From NCBI RefSeq assembly GCF_015680705.1, contig NZ_JADNYP010000008.1:186001-250000 (forward strand): a stretch of DNA of 64,000 nucleotides, given 5' to 3'. The stretch comes from Pseudomonas fulva (lineage in GTDB: Bacteria; Pseudomonadota; Gammaproteobacteria; Pseudomonadales; Pseudomonadaceae). Below are positions 52,056 through 61,601 of this stretch, in pieces. The position numbers were made by a program, and so were the translations under genes. The notes beneath the pieces were generated by a model that saw only the letters and a program-made list of their open reading frames with translations, searched no databases and was not told where the DNA came from. The number at the start of each line of letters is the position of its first letter. The first letter of the stretch is position 1.

Positions 52056-54278
52056 ATGAATCGTACTGGCCTGCTGCACAGAGGCTCGCCATCCGCGCCG
52101 CCTGCCTCGAGGAGACATACCACGCTCGCCGCCCTGGCCTGGGGGCTGGTCACGCTGACGCCGTTGGTCGGCGTGCCGCTCCAGGCGGCCGAAGTCGACG
52201 GCCAGCGCATCATCGCCGCCGACAAGGAGCCGGGCAACTGGATGAGCCATGGGCGCACCTACGACGAGCAGCGCTATAGCCCGCTGAAGGCCATCAATGC
52301 CAGCAACGTCAGCCAGCTGGGCCTGGCCTGGAGCTACAAGCTGGACCTGGACCGTGGCGTCGAGGCCACGCCCATCGTGGTCGATGGGGTGATGTACACC
52401 ACCGGGCCGTTTTCGGTGGTGTATGCACTGGACGCGCGCGACGGCAAGCTGCTGTGGAAGTACGACCCGCAGTCCGACCGGCATAGGGCCGGGGAGGCCT
52501 GTTGCGACGCAGTCAACCGGGGGGTGGCCGTCTGGAAGGGCAAGGTCTATGTCGGCGTGCTCGACGGTCGTCTGGAGGCGATCGACGCCAGCACTGGCAA
52601 GCGGGTCTGGTCGGTCGATACCCGCAACGACGACAAGCGCAGCTACACCATCACCGGGGCGCCGCGGGTGGTCAATGGCAAGGTGATCATCGGCAACGGC
52701 GGCGCCGAGTTCGGTGTGCGCGGCTACGTGACGGCCTATGACGCCGAGACTGGCAAGCAGGCCTGGCGGTTCTTCACGGTACCGGGCGATCCGAAGCTGC
52801 CAGCGGAGAACAAGGCGATGGAGATCGCTCGCCAGACCTGGCATGGCGACGCCTTCGTCGAGCAGGGCGGCGGCGGCACTGCCTGGGACTCCTTCGCCTA
52901 CGATCCGCAGCTCAACCTGCTGTACATCGGTGTCGGCAACGGTTCGATGTGGGATCCCAAGTGGCGCAGCCAGGCCAAGGGCGACAACCTGTTCCTGTCC
53001 TCGATCGTCGCGGTCAATGCCGATACCGGCGAATACGTCTGGCACTACCAGACCACGCCAGGCGACGCCTGGGACTTCACCGCCACCCAGCACATGATCC
53101 TCGCCGAGCTGCCGATCGACGGCAAGCCACGCAAGGTCCTGATGCAGGCGCCGAAGAATGGCTTCTTCTATGTGCTCGACCGGGCCACCGGGGAACTGCT
53201 GTCAGCCAGGAACATCGTGCCGGTCAACTGGGCCAAGGGCATCGACATGAAGACTGGCCGGCCGATCGTCGACGACGAGGCAGCAGCCTACTGGAAGGAT
53301 GGCAAGCGCAAGCTGGTCACCCCAGCCTTCTGGGGCTCGCATGACTGGCACCCGATGTCCTACAACCCTGATACGGGGCTGGTGTACATTCCGGCACACA
53401 TCATGTCGGCCTACTACGAACACATTCCCGAGGCGCCGAAGCGTCATCCGTTCAAGAGCGTCTACCAGCTGGGGCTGCGCACCGGGATGATGCCGGAGAA
53501 CGCCGACGGCCTGCTGGACATGGCCAAGACCTGGTCCGGCAAGCTGATCGCCTGGGATCCGGTCAAGCAGGCTCCGGCCTGGGAAGTGCCATACATCACC
53601 ATCTTCAATGGCGGTACCTTGAGCACCGCGGGCAACCTGGTGTTCGAGGGCAGCGCCGATGGCCGGGTGATCGCCTATGCCGCCGACTCTGGCAAGAAAC
53701 TGTGGGAGTCACCCGCCGCCAGCGGGGTGATGGCGGCACCGATCACCTATTCGGTCGATGGCGAGCAGTACGTCACCTTCATGGCCGGCTGGGGCGGCGC
53801 CTTCTCGACCTTCGCCGGCGCGCTGTCGCTGCGCGCCGGTGTGCAGCCCTATGCCCAGGTGCTGACCTACAAGCTCGGCGGCACGGCACCGCTGCGCGAG
53901 CCTTCGCCACCGGCCGACGCGCCTGAGCCGCCGGCCTTGGCCGCCGATGAACAGACCGTGGCCGCGGGCGCGGCCCTGTACGACGGCAACTGCTCGCAAT
54001 GCCACGGCATTCACGCCGTCAGTGGCGGGGTGTTGCCGGACCTGCGCAAGCTCACCCCGGAAAAACACCAGATGTTCCTCGGCATCCTCTATGGCGGCCG
54101 CGTCCCGGACGGCATGCCCTCGTTCGCCGACGCGCTCAAGCCCGAAGAGGTCGAGCAAGTGCACCAGTACCTGATCAAGCGCGCCCACGACCTCAAGCGC
54201 GAGGGCGACGCCTGGCAGCAGTTCAGCGCCAAGCCCGCCGTCGACCGGTCGCTGGCCGACAACCAACCCCAGGAGTGA
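52056..54278 (+). CDS. PQQ-dependent quinohaemoprotein alcohol dehydrogenase
   Basis: 740 residues. A long signal peptide (~1-45) takes it to the periplasm. The eight-bladed propeller domain has the vicinal Cys149-Cys150 pair (AGEACCDAVNRG) that forms the ring contacting PQQ, and tryptophan-docking segments such as DGKLLWKYDP. A C-terminal cytochrome c domain has one haem site, C646-SQ-C649-H650. This is the type II quinohaemoprotein layout: alcohols are oxidised to aldehydes and electrons pass via PQQ and haem to the respiratory chain. The aldehyde dehydrogenase gene follows immediately. A sigma-54 promoter and divergence from the ped-type genes suggest its own alcohol-responsive control. 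The substrate range is not readable from sequence. Confidence 0.92.
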   Translation: MNRTGLLHRGSPSAPPASRRHTTLAALAWGLVTLTPLVGVPLQAAEVDGQRIIAADKEPGNWMSHGRTYDEQRYSPLKAINASNVSQLGLAWSYKLDLDRGVEATPIVVDGVMYTTGPFSVVYALDARDGKLLWKYDPQSDRHRAGEACCDAVNRGVAVWKGKVYVGVLDGRLEAIDASTGKRVWSVDTRNDDKRSYTITGAPRVVNGKVIIGNGGAEFGVRGYVTAYDAETGKQAWRFFTVPGDPKLPAENKAMEIARQTWHGDAFVEQGGGGTAWDSFAYDPQLNLLYIGVGNGSMWDPKWRSQAKGDNLFLSSIVAVNADTGEYVWHYQTTPGDAWDFTATQHMILAELPIDGKPRKVLMQAPKNGFFYVLDRATGELLSARNIVPVNWAKGIDMKTGRPIVDDEAAAYWKDGKRKLVTPAFWGSHDWHPMSYNPDTGLVYIPAHIMSAYYEHIPEAPKRHPFKSVYQLGLRTGMMPENADGLLDMAKTWSGKLIAWDPVKQAPAWEVPYITIFNGGTLSTAGNLVFEGSADGRVIAYAADSGKKLWESPAASGVMAAPITYSVDGEQYVTFMAGWGGAFSTFAGALSLRAGVQPYAQVLTYKLGGTAPLREPSPPADAPEPPALAADEQTVAAGAALYDGNCSQCHGIHAVSGGVLPDLRKLTPEKHQMFLGILYGGRVPDGMPSFADALKPEEVEQVHQYLIKRAHDLKREGDAWQQFSAKPAVDRSLADNQPQE

Positions 54279-54283
54279 CCGCC

Positions 54284-55717
54284 ATGCACGATGCAACCTA
54301 TCAGAACTACATCGACAGCGCCTTCGTTGCCAGCGAACAGCTGATCGAGGTGCATAACCCGGCCAACGCCGAGCTGCTGGCAAGGGTACCGGAATCGAGC
54401 AGCGAGCAGGTCGAACGGGCCATCGCCGCGGCGCGCCGGGCACAAAAGAGCTGGGCAGCCCGACCGGCCATCGAACGGGCCGGCTACCTGCGCCAGATTG
54501 CCGGCAAGGTGCGCGCCAACGCCGAGCGTCTGGCCCGCATCATCACCCTGGAACAGGGCAAGGTGCCGGGTCTGGCGCTGGTGGAGGTGAACTTCACCGC
54601 TGACTACCTGGACTACATGGCCGAATGGGCACGCCGGCTGGAGGGCGAGGTGCTGACCAGCGACCGCCCTGCCGAACATATCTTCTTGCTGCGCAAGCCA
54701 CTGGGCGTGGTCGCTGGCATCCTGCCATGGAACTTCCCCTTCTTCCTCATCGCCCGAAAGATGGCGCCGGCCTTGCTCACCGGCAATACCATCGTGATCA
54801 AGCCCAGCGAGGAGACGCCAATCAATTGCCATGAATTCGCCAAGCTGGTGGCCGAGACCGACCTGCCTAGCGGGGTGTTCAACGTCGTCGGTGGCAAGGG
54901 CGCCAGCGTTGGCCAAAGGCTGTCCAGCCATGCTGGCGTGGACCTGGTCAGTTTCACCGGCAGCGTCGCCACGGGCGCGCGCATCATGGCCGCGGCGGCG
55001 CCGAACATCACCAAGCTCAATCTCGAGCTGGGCGGCAAGGCGCCGGCGATCGTGCTCGCCGATGCCGACCTGGAGCTGGCCGTCAAGGCGATCGTCGCTT
55101 CGCGGGTGATCAACACCGGCCAGGTGTGCAACTGTGCCGAGCGGGTCTATGTCCAGCGCAAGGTCGCCGATGCGTTCACCGACAAGGTGGCCCAGGCGAT
55201 GGCGGCGACCCGCTATGGCGATCCGTCGCGGCAGGCCGACCTGGACATGGGACCGTTGATCAACCAGGCCGGGCTGGACAAAGTGGCGCAGATGGTGCGC
55301 ACGGCAAGCGGCGAGGGCGCCGAGCTGGTGACTGGCGGGCAGGTGGCCGACCTCGGCGCGGGCTTCCATTACCAGCCCACGGTGTTGGCCGGGTGCTCGG
55401 CCGGCATGGAAATCATGCGCAAGGAGATCTTCGGTCCGGTACTGCCGATCCAGGTGGTGGATGACCTGGACGAAGCCATCGCCTTGGCCAACGACAGCGA
55501 GTATGGCCTGACTTCGTCGATCTACACCCGCGACCTGAGTGCGGCGCTCAAGGCCAGCCGCGAGCTCGACTTTGGCGAGACCTACATCAATCGGGAGAAC
55601 TTCGAAGCCATGCAGGGCTTCCATGCCGGCGCGCGCAAGTCCGGCATCGGTGGCGCGGACGGCAAGCATGGGCTGTACGAATACACCCGCACGCAAGTCG
55701 TCTACATCCAGGGCTGA
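54284..55717 (+). CDS. aldA: Aldehyde dehydrogenase, AldA-like
   Basis: 477 residues, the usual length. The NAD-dependent ALDH motifs are present: WNFPFFLIARKMAPAL, KPSEETP, FTGSVATGARIM, the catalytic Glu in LELGGK and the catalytic Cys282 in GQVCNCAERV. The overall sequence resembles E. coli AldA (lactaldehyde/glycolaldehyde dehydrogenase). Its AGGAG overlaps the end of the upstream PQQ dehydrogenase gene, six bases before, so the two are one operon: alcohol to aldehyde in the periplasm, aldehyde to acid in the cytoplasm. The AldA name is by resemblance; the in vivo aldehyde depends on the dehydrogenase's substrate. Confidence 0.88.
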   Translation: MHDATYQNYIDSAFVASEQLIEVHNPANAELLARVPESSSEQVERAIAAARRAQKSWAARPAIERAGYLRQIAGKVRANAERLARIITLEQGKVPGLALVEVNFTADYLDYMAEWARRLEGEVLTSDRPAEHIFLLRKPLGVVAGILPWNFPFFLIARKMAPALLTGNTIVIKPSEETPINCHEFAKLVAETDLPSGVFNVVGGKGASVGQRLSSHAGVDLVSFTGSVATGARIMAAAAPNITKLNLELGGKAPAIVLADADLELAVKAIVASRVINTGQVCNCAERVYVQRKVADAFTDKVAQAMAATRYGDPSRQADLDMGPLINQAGLDKVAQMVRTASGEGAELVTGGQVADLGAGFHYQPTVLAGCSAGMEIMRKEIFGPVLPIQVVDDLDEAIALANDSEYGLTSSIYTRDLSAALKASRELDFGETYINRENFEAMQGFHAGARKSGIGGADGKHGLYEYTRTQVVYIQG

Positions 55718-55726
55718 CGTGCCAGA

Positions 55727-55754
55727 CCGGTTCCCGACGGCAGCCGGGAACCGG
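55727..55754. terminator. Hairpin terminator between aldA and the Rho_N-domain gene
   Basis: CCGGTTCCCG (55727-55736) and CGGGAACCGG (55745-55754) form a perfect 10-bp stem with an 8-base loop between convergent genes. It has no long T tract but is well placed as a shared terminator. Confidence 0.75.
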
Positions 55755-55759
55755 GCAGT

Positions 55760-56137
55760 TCATGCAGCTTTCTTCAATGCCTGGACCAGCTCGGCCTTGC
55801 GCATGCTCGAGCGCCCGGCGATCTGATGCTGGCGGGCACGCTCCATCAGCTCTTTCATGGTCATGTCTTCCAGCGCCTCGCCCGAGCGCGGCGCCCCCTT
55901 GCGCGTCGCCGCGGCACGCTTGGCCGAGCTGCTGCGCGCGTCCTCCTTGGCCTTGGCGCTGGTCTTGCGCCCCGAGCCGCCCTGGCGCTCGCCGCCACCG
56001 GACTGCTTGTTGACCGTGGCCCAGGCCCGTGATTCGGCCTCGCCCTTGGATACACCCTTGGCCTCGTAGCCTTCCTCGATGTGCTCGGCCTTGCGTTTCT
56101 GCTTGTCGGTGTACTTGGCCTTGCTGCCTTGTGCCAT
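55760..56137 (-). CDS. Rho N-terminal (SAP-like) domain protein
   Basis: 125 residues. The N-terminal half is highly basic (SKAKYTDKQKRKAEHIEEGY, SKGEAESRAWATVNK), the middle is Gly/Ser/Lys/Ala-rich and probably disordered, and the C-terminal ~35 residues form a Rho_N helical unit (LEDMTMKELMERARQHQIAG, then MRKAELVQALKK). Such domains bind nucleic acid, so it is probably a small DNA- or RNA-associated protein. The name plasmid stabilisation protein, seen for relatives, is not supported by anything here. It is convergent with aldA. Confidence 0.8.
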   Translation of the reverse strand: MAQGSKAKYTDKQKRKAEHIEEGYEAKGVSKGEAESRAWATVNKQSGGGERQGGSGRKTSAKAKEDARSSSAKRAAATRKGAPRSGEALEDMTMKELMERARQHQIAGRSSMRKAELVQALKKAA

Positions 56138-56179
56138 GACGATTTCCTCACAGTGAAGGTTGGGTTGCGCTGTGCTACA

Positions 56180-56608
56180 TCACTGGGTATGCCAGATGCC
56201 GTCGTTGCGCTCGCAGTCGCTACGGGCCTGGGCCAGATCGGCGGCGCTGTAGTACTGGGTGACCACACGCGCCTGGTCGGGGATGCTCGGACGGGTGGAG
56301 GGCTGGTCGCTGCCAGCAGCGTTGGGGTTGGCCAGCGCTTCCTGGGTCAGCGCCACCGAACAACGCCCGACGCTGCCCTGGGCACATTCGCCGACCTGCT
56401 TCTTCTGGCTGTTGAGCATTTCCTTGCTCTCGTTGCTGCAGGACCAGGCGATCGCCTCTGCCGGCATGTGGGTGAAGCTGTAGCACGTGTGTCGCTCCAC
56501 GGGGGCGATCGCTTCGCTGGATGATCGCGTGACGACATCGCAGGCCGCCGCCAGCAGTTGTCCGCTGGCCAGGCTGCAGGCCAGCCCAAGCAAGGCACTC
56601 ATACGCAT
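56180..56608 (-). CDS. Secreted cysteine-containing protein of unknown function
   Basis: 142 residues from the ATG at 56608, chosen because GGAGG is five bases upstream. A signal peptide (~1-21, LGLACSLASGQLLAAAC) is followed by a small domain with several Cys (HTCYSFTHMP, WSCSNES, GECAQGSVGRCSVAL, DCERNDGIW), which suggests disulphide bonds in the periplasm. It ends 42 bp before the Rho_N-domain gene's start on the same strand. I do not recognise a family. Confidence 0.7.
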   Translation of the reverse strand: MRMSALLGLACSLASGQLLAAACDVVTRSSSEAIAPVERHTCYSFTHMPAEAIAWSCSNESKEMLNSQKKQVGECAQGSVGRCSVALTQEALANPNAAGSDQPSTRPSIPDQARVVTQYYSAADLAQARSDCERNDGIWHTQ

Positions 56609-56636
56609 GCTCACCTCCCGGGCCCATGGCCCTGTG

Positions 56637-57596
56637 TCAGGATTTGTGCAGGGTCGCCTGCCCGCGTTGACGCATGGCCTTGGCGCGTTTTTCCAGCACC
56701 AGGTAGGCGATGACCGCGATGATCAATGGAATCAGGTAGTACAAGGTACGATAGCCGAGCAAGGTCGCGACCAGCGTGCCTTGGCCGAGCTGACCGGCCA
56801 GCAGCGCGAGGAACACGGTCTCCAGCACGCCGAGGCCGGCCGGGATGTGCGCCACGACGCCGGCGATGGCGCTGATCAGGAAGATGCCAAGGATCGAGGG
56901 ATAGAACATCGGTTCAGGCAGCAGCCAGTGGATCAGCAGGGCCATCAGCGCCCAGTTGCAAGCGCCCAGCGCTATTTGGCACATGGCCAGGCGCAGCGAG
57001 GGCAGGGTGATCTCGTGCTGGCGCACATGCCAGGTACGCCGCTTGGCGAAGCCGCAAGCCAGCAGGTAGGTCGCGGCCACGGCCAGCAGCAGCAAGCCGA
57101 TCAGTTGCAACCCGGTGGCACCCACGGCCCAACTTTCCGGCAGCTTGACCAGGCGCAAGGCGAACACCGTGCCGGCCAGCAGCATGTAGCCGACCCAGTT
57201 GGTCAGCAGGCCTAGGGTAAGGATCCGGGTAATGGTCGCGGTATCCAGGCCGAGCCGGCCGTAGAGCCGGTAACGCAGCGCCACGCCGCCGACCCAGGTG
57301 GTGAAGTTGAGGTTGAAGGCATAGCAGACGAAGGCTACCGGCAAGACCTGGCGGGCCGGCAGCTCGTGCCCGGTGTAGGCCCGGCCCAGCAGGTCGTAGC
57401 TGGCGAATACCAGGTAGCTGCACAAGGCGATGGCGAGCCCCACGGCCAAGGTCATCGGCTTGTAGGCCATCAGCGACTGACGCACTTCGTTCCAATCCAG
57501 GTTGCGCGCCAGCGAGTACAGCAGTGCCGGTACCAGGATCAGGAAGAACACGGTCAGCAATCGCTTGCCCCAGGTTTGCCAACGCTTGCGGTCCAT
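56637..57596 (-). CDS. ybhN: YbhN/LPG-synthase-type membrane protein
   Basis: 319 residues, eight to nine membrane helices, of the UPF0104/lysylphosphatidylglycerol synthetase transmembrane family, without the soluble aminoacyl transfer domain. Typical segments are NLNFTTWVGGVALRYRLYGR and HIPAGLGVLETVFLALL. In E. coli ybhN is co-transcribed with clsB and ybhP; its role in lipid handling is not established. The ATG at 57596 overlaps the clsB stop (TGATG), so it is the last gene of a coupled operon. Confidence 0.9.
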   Translation of the reverse strand: MDRKRWQTWGKRLLTVFFLILVPALLYSLARNLDWNEVRQSLMAYKPMTLAVGLAIALCSYLVFASYDLLGRAYTGHELPARQVLPVAFVCYAFNLNFTTWVGGVALRYRLYGRLGLDTATITRILTLGLLTNWVGYMLLAGTVFALRLVKLPESWAVGATGLQLIGLLLLAVAATYLLACGFAKRRTWHVRQHEITLPSLRLAMCQIALGACNWALMALLIHWLLPEPMFYPSILGIFLISAIAGVVAHIPAGLGVLETVFLALLAGQLGQGTLVATLLGYRTLYYLIPLIIAVIAYLVLEKRAKAMRQRGQATLHKS

Positions 57597-58798
57597 CACG
57601 TCTTGCCCTCGCGGTAGGTGCCTTGCGGTTCGGTGACCGGTTGCAGCGACTTGAGCCGCTGCCGATGCGCCGGGAACCAGCCGGCGATTCGCGGAAAATT
57701 GCGGATGACGTGAAAGCACAGGAAGATCAACGGGGCGCGCCACCAGTAGCCACGCACCATGCGCTCCAGGGTCACGGCCTTGCACTGCTTGCCGGCCAAG
57801 TCCGTCAGATGGTCGTGCAGACGCTGGTTGAAGCCGCGATCACGGATGAGCAGGTTGGCTTCCAGATTGAAGGACAGGCTCAGCGGGTCGAGGTTGCTCG
57901 AGCCGACGGTGGACCATTCGTCGTCGACCAGCGCGACCTTGCCATGCAGCGGTCGCTCGCAGTACTCATGGATACGGATTCCTTCGCGAAGCAGGTAGTT
58001 GTACAGCAGCCGTGAGAGCGCGCGTACCCAGCGCATGTCCGGCTGCCCCTGTAACACCAGGGTCACCTCGACGCCTCGGCGCGAGGCATTGCGCAGCTCG
58101 CGCAGCAAGCGGTAGCCGGGAAAGAAATAGGCGTTGGCTATCACGATCCGCTTGCGTGCGGCACGAAACGCTTGCAGGTATTGCTCCTCGATATCGTCGC
58201 GGTGACGCTGGTTGTCCCGCTCCACCAGGGCGGCCCTGATGTGGCCGGCAGGTTCGGTCACCGGGCGCACCTGGCTCCTGGGCTTGAGTACCGGGGCCAT
58301 CAGGTGGCGGCTGCTGGCGTGCAGCTGAGCAACGACCGGGCCGCTGACTTCCACGGCGTAGTCCTGCTTGGCCATGGGACCATAGTCACCGAGGTGGTCG
58401 GCGCTGAAGTTGATGCCGCCAATGAAGGCCCGCTCACCGTCGACCACGACGATCTTGCGGTGCAGGCGGCGGAACAGGTTGGTACGCATGCCGATGACCC
58501 GCGGTTGCGGGTCGAAGGCGTGAAAATGCACCCCCGCTTCGGTCATGCCGGCAATGAAGGCGTCCGGCAGGTCTGCCGTGCCGTAGCCGTCGACCGCAAC
58601 CTCCACCCGGACACCGCGCCGGGCCGCTCCGATCAGGACCTCGCGCAGCTCTCGCCCAACCTTGTCATCGAAGATGATGAAGGTTTCCAAAAGGATTTCT
58701 TCCCGCGCCTGGCTCATCACCTCGAACACACGCGGGTAGAACTCCTCACCGTTGATCAGCAACTCCACATGGTTGCCGTCGACCCAGCGTTCGCTCAC
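57596..58798 (-). CDS. clsB: Cardiolipin synthase B
   Basis: 400 residues, two phospholipase D motifs: HRKIVVVD (His113, Lys115, Asp120) followed by GGIN, and HGKVALVD (His285, Lys287, Asp292) followed by GSSN. It lacks the N-terminal membrane helices of ClsA, which fits ClsB. It joins phosphatidyl groups to make cardiolipin (and phosphatidylglycerol in some assays). The GTG start at 58798 overlaps the ybhP stop (GTGA) with GGAGGT seven bases upstream. The C-terminus has a basic/aromatic amphipathic patch ([17 protein letters not shown]) that may contact the membrane. Confidence 0.92.
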   Translation of the reverse strand: MSERWVDGNHVELLINGEEFYPRVFEVMSQAREEILLETFIIFDDKVGRELREVLIGAARRGVRVEVAVDGYGTADLPDAFIAGMTEAGVHFHAFDPQPRVIGMRTNLFRRLHRKIVVVDGERAFIGGINFSADHLGDYGPMAKQDYAVEVSGPVVAQLHASSRHLMAPVLKPRSQVRPVTEPAGHIRAALVERDNQRHRDDIEEQYLQAFRAARKRIVIANAYFFPGYRLLRELRNASRRGVEVTLVLQGQPDMRWVRALSRLLYNYLLREGIRIHEYCERPLHGKVALVDDEWSTVGSSNLDPLSLSFNLEANLLIRDRGFNQRLHDHLTDLAGKQCKAVTLERMVRGYWWRAPLIFLCFHVIRNFPRIAGWFPAHRQRLKSLQPVTEPQGTYREGKT

Positions 58799-59580
58799 AG
58801 ACTTACCTCCGCAGCCAGGGGGGCATGGTCGGACAAATGCGACCATGGATACTTGGACAACACGGTTGCGCCATTGGGCATGGCATTGCGCAGATAGATG
58901 CGGTCCAGACGCAGCAGCGGGAAACGCGCCGGGAAGCTGCGGGCCGGTGTGCCGAAGCGTTCGCCGAAGGCTTCCACCAGGCGCTGCGACAGGACTTCGT
59001 CGGCCTTGAGCCGCCAGTCGTTGAAATCCCCGGCGATGATCACCGGCGCCTTGGCCGGCAGGCGCTCGAGCAGCTCGAGCAGCAGCGCGACCTGGCGCTG
59101 GCGGTGTGCCTCGCGCAAGCCCAGATGCACGCAGATCGCATGCACCTGATCATGACCCGGTACGTCCAGGCGGCAATGCAACAGGCCGCGCTGCTCGTTG
59201 CCGTGGATCGACACATCCAGGTTGTGGCGTTCGAGGATCGGAAACTTGGAGAGCAGGGCATTGCCATGGTCACCGTCGGGGTAGACGGCATTGCGGCCGT
59301 AGGCGAACTGCGGCCACATGCTGTCGGCAAGGAACTCATACTGCGGCGCTTCTGGCCAGGCTGGGTGACGCAGGGCATGTTGCGCATGGCTGCCATGGAC
59401 TTCCTGGAGAAATACCAGGTCCGCCCCGGTCGCGCGCACGGCTTCGCGCAGCTCAGGCAGAATGAAACGGCGGTTGAAGGCGGTGAAGCCCTTGTGCACG
59501 TTGATGGTCAACACGTTGAGACAGTGCACCGCCGTGACCTTGTCGATGACGGCAGCGGGCATGGGCATGGTCTTGATCAT
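58795..59580 (-). CDS. ybhP: Endonuclease/exonuclease/phosphatase family protein YbhP
   Basis: 261 residues with the EEP fold motifs: [23 protein letters not shown] (catalytic Glu), AGDFNDWR (Asp/Asn) and [10 protein letters not shown] (Asp/His). The metal site looks complete. Because it always travels with clsB and ybhN it may act on a phosphodiester of lipid origin, but no substrate is proven. The ATG at 59580 overlaps the stop of the DUF72 gene. Confidence 0.9.
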   Translation of the reverse strand: MIKTMPMPAAVIDKVTAVHCLNVLTINVHKGFTAFNRRFILPELREAVRATGADLVFLQEVHGSHAQHALRHPAWPEAPQYEFLADSMWPQFAYGRNAVYPDGDHGNALLSKFPILERHNLDVSIHGNEQRGLLHCRLDVPGHDQVHAICVHLGLREAHRQRQVALLLELLERLPAKAPVIIAGDFNDWRLKADEVLSQRLVEAFGERFGTPARSFPARFPLLRLDRIYLRNAMPNGATVLSKYPWSHLSDHAPLAAEVSL

Positions 59581-60500
59581 GGTGCGGCTCCTGGCGCGAC
59601 GCCGGGCTCGGCAAGCGTGGCGTGGCCAGCGTCGAGCTTTTCCAGCAGACGCCGCGCATCGAAGGGTGCGTGGACCTTCTGGTCGTTGTCGAAATAGCAG
59701 TACACATCGCGCGGCCGTTGCGGCGGAATCTGCCGTGGGGCGACCAGGCGCGCGTCGTCGGGCTGGCTTCCGGCGGCCCAGTTCAGGATCCGGGTCTTCC
59801 AGCGGCGCAGCGCCTTGGCGGTATAACCGCTGCTGTACAGCTCGACATCACCGTGCAGGCGCAGGTACATGAAGTCGGCGGTCACGTCTTCGACATAGGG
59901 CCACTTGCCAGCGCTATCAGAGACGACCAGTGCCACGCCGTGCTGGCGCAGCAACTCGACGAAGCGCTCGCAAAGAAAACTCTCGTGCCGGACTTCGAGC
60001 GCATGACGCAGGGGCGCGTCCGCTTCGAGAGCGATATCCAGCCCTGCGTTGCCGCGCAGGTGCTCGGCGCAGCGGGTAGCGCAGTCGCCAGCCGCTTGCC
60101 GGTTGGCCGGCAGGCGCTCGAGGAAACCGGCCAGGCGCGTCTCGTCGAACTTCATGGTCGGTGGCAGCTGCCAGAGGATCGGGCCGAGCTTGTCACCCAG
60201 CAACAAGGGGCCGGAAGCGAAGAAATTGGCCAAGGCTTGGTCTATGGCGCCCAGGCGCAGCATGTGGGTGATGAAGCGCGGGCCCTTGAGGGCGAACACG
60301 AAGCCAGCCGGGGTCTGGTCATGCCAGGCGCGATAGCGCTCAGGCGTCTGCAGGCTGTAGAAGGACCCATTGATCTCGATGCTGTTGACCGCCCGCGCGG
60401 CGAAGGCCAATTCACTGGCCTGGGGCAGGCCGGCAGGATAGAACTCCTTGCGCCAGGGTGCGTAGCGCCACCCCGAGATACCGACACGGATATCGCTCAC
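59577..60500 (-). CDS. DUF72 (YecE-like) protein
   Basis: 307 residues, GTG start at 60500. It opens with [19 protein letters not shown], the DUF72 signature, followed by [17 protein letters not shown] and, near the end, [17 protein letters not shown]. The fold is a TIM-barrel-like one; the biochemical function of the family is unknown. It is the first sizeable gene of the DUF72-ybhP-clsB-ybhN operon, with every junction overlapping. Its GTG also overlaps the stop of a 17-codon ORF that has its own AGGAG. Confidence 0.88.
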   Translation of the reverse strand: MSDIRVGISGWRYAPWRKEFYPAGLPQASELAFAARAVNSIEINGSFYSLQTPERYRAWHDQTPAGFVFALKGPRFITHMLRLGAIDQALANFFASGPLLLGDKLGPILWQLPPTMKFDETRLAGFLERLPANRQAAGDCATRCAEHLRGNAGLDIALEADAPLRHALEVRHESFLCERFVELLRQHGVALVVSDSAGKWPYVEDVTADFMYLRLHGDVELYSSGYTAKALRRWKTRILNWAAGSQPDDARLVAPRQIPPQRPRDVYCYFDNDQKVHAPFDARRLLEKLDAGHATLAEPGVAPGAAP

Positions 60501-60550
60501 GGTCTGGTCCTTATCGCTTCGGCGAGTTCATGCGCCATCTGGCTGCACAT
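60497..60550 (-). CDS. Candidate 17-residue leader peptide upstream of the DUF72 operon
   Basis: On the minus strand CAGGAG stands eight bases before ATG (60550), opening [17 protein letters not shown] and ending in a TGA that overlaps the DUF72 GTG (GTGA). Overlap of this kind is the rule in the rest of the operon, which favours real translation. The peptide has no recognised motif and could simply couple ribosomes into DUF72. Confidence 0.4.
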   Translation of the reverse strand: MCSQMAHELAEAIRTRP

Positions 60551-60749
60551 CTGTGGTCTCCTGGTCGGGTACCCGGCGCGGCGCGGCGCGGCAGGCGCGG
60601 GCGAGGTACACACCATTTGCGACCTGCCAATGGGCGGCAGGGTTCAATCACCGCCATCGGGTCGGCCCGGAGCATCCTGGTTGAACTTTGCCGTGGCAGG
60701 CGATTCCACCGAATAGTCGCCCCACTGCTGCGAGAGAGGAGATTCCCGG

Positions 60750-60890
60750 ATGAGTGAAGAAGAGCTGATGGAAGAACCTGGCAAGACCCCGCAACCCTCT
60801 GCGTCCGACAGCGAGGCGGATGAGCCGGAAGTCCTGCCGGACGACCCTGACGTCGAAGGTCTGACGCAAGATCCCGGCGCGCCTGCCTGA
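60750..60890 (+). CDS. Small acidic protein upstream of the ClpP-like gene
   Basis: 46 residues with GAGGAG ten bases upstream. The sequence is strongly acidic and proline-rich (MSEEELMEEPGKTPQPSASD, then DEPEVLPDDPDVEGLTQDPG), with no signal or membrane segment and probably no fixed fold. It is divergent from the DUF72 operon and 147 bp upstream of the ClpP-like gene on the same strand. I do not recognise a family. Confidence 0.6.
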   Translation: MSEEELMEEPGKTPQPSASDSEADEPEVLPDDPDVEGLTQDPGAPA

Positions 60891-61037
60891 CCTGGTCAGG
60901 CAGCGCAGCCTCAGCTGCATCATCCAACGCCTGGCGCACCTGGTGCGGCCGGGCCATGGTCTGCATCGGCCTGCCCGGCCACCTGTCCCGACGTCTGCCT
61001 CCTCACGGGAATCGAGCAGTTCATCCAGGAGAACATC

Positions 61038-61589
61038 ATGGCAAGACACATCATCCACTACACCGGCCCGATCAATTCCTCGACCTGTGGCAACCTGATC
61101 AATACGTGTTCACGCGCCATCCAGCAGGGCGCCGATGTGCTGCAGGTGAACATCGCCACCATGGGCGGGGAGTGCAGCTACGGCTTCACGCTCTACAACT
61201 ACCTGCGGTCGCTGCCGGTGCCGGTGCATACACACAATCTCGGCACCGTCGAATCCATGGGCAACATCATCTTCCTGGCCGGCGAGCACCGCACCGCCTG
61301 CAGTTACAGCAAGTTCCTGTTCCATCCGTTCCATTGGACATTGCATGGCTCGGTCGACCACTCACGCATGGCCGAATACGCCATGAGCCTGGACTATGAC
61401 CTGCGCCTGTATGCCGAGATCGTGGCCGAGCGCACCCAGGGCGCGGCCGAATCGCTCGATGTACCGCGCTACCTGATGGCCCATCCGCGCATCCTGGGCC
61501 CTCGCGAATCACTGGAGACGGGCATGATCCACGCCATCGACGAACTGCCTATCGATGCCGGGACCTGCCAATGGAGCGTGCACGCCTGA
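61038..61589 (+). CDS. Stand-alone ClpP-like serine protease homologue
   Basis: 183 residues with the ClpP/crotonase fold: the nucleophile region GTVESMGNIIFLAGEHRTA (Ser73) and a His96 in LFHPFHW match the ClpP Ser97 and His122 motifs. The third residue, ClpP Asp171, falls in HPRILGPRESLETG, where the aligned position is Pro, so the usual triad is not visible. There is no clpX neighbour, and it is not the housekeeping ClpP. It may act alone or use a different acid. CAGGAG precedes the ATG. Confidence 0.8.
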   Translation: MARHIIHYTGPINSSTCGNLINTCSRAIQQGADVLQVNIATMGGECSYGFTLYNYLRSLPVPVHTHNLGTVESMGNIIFLAGEHRTACSYSKFLFHPFHWTLHGSVDHSRMAEYAMSLDYDLRLYAEIVAERTQGAAESLDVPRYLMAHPRILGPRESLETGMIHAIDELPIDAGTCQWSVHA

Positions 61590-61601
61590 GCGGCTTGCCG
61601 C

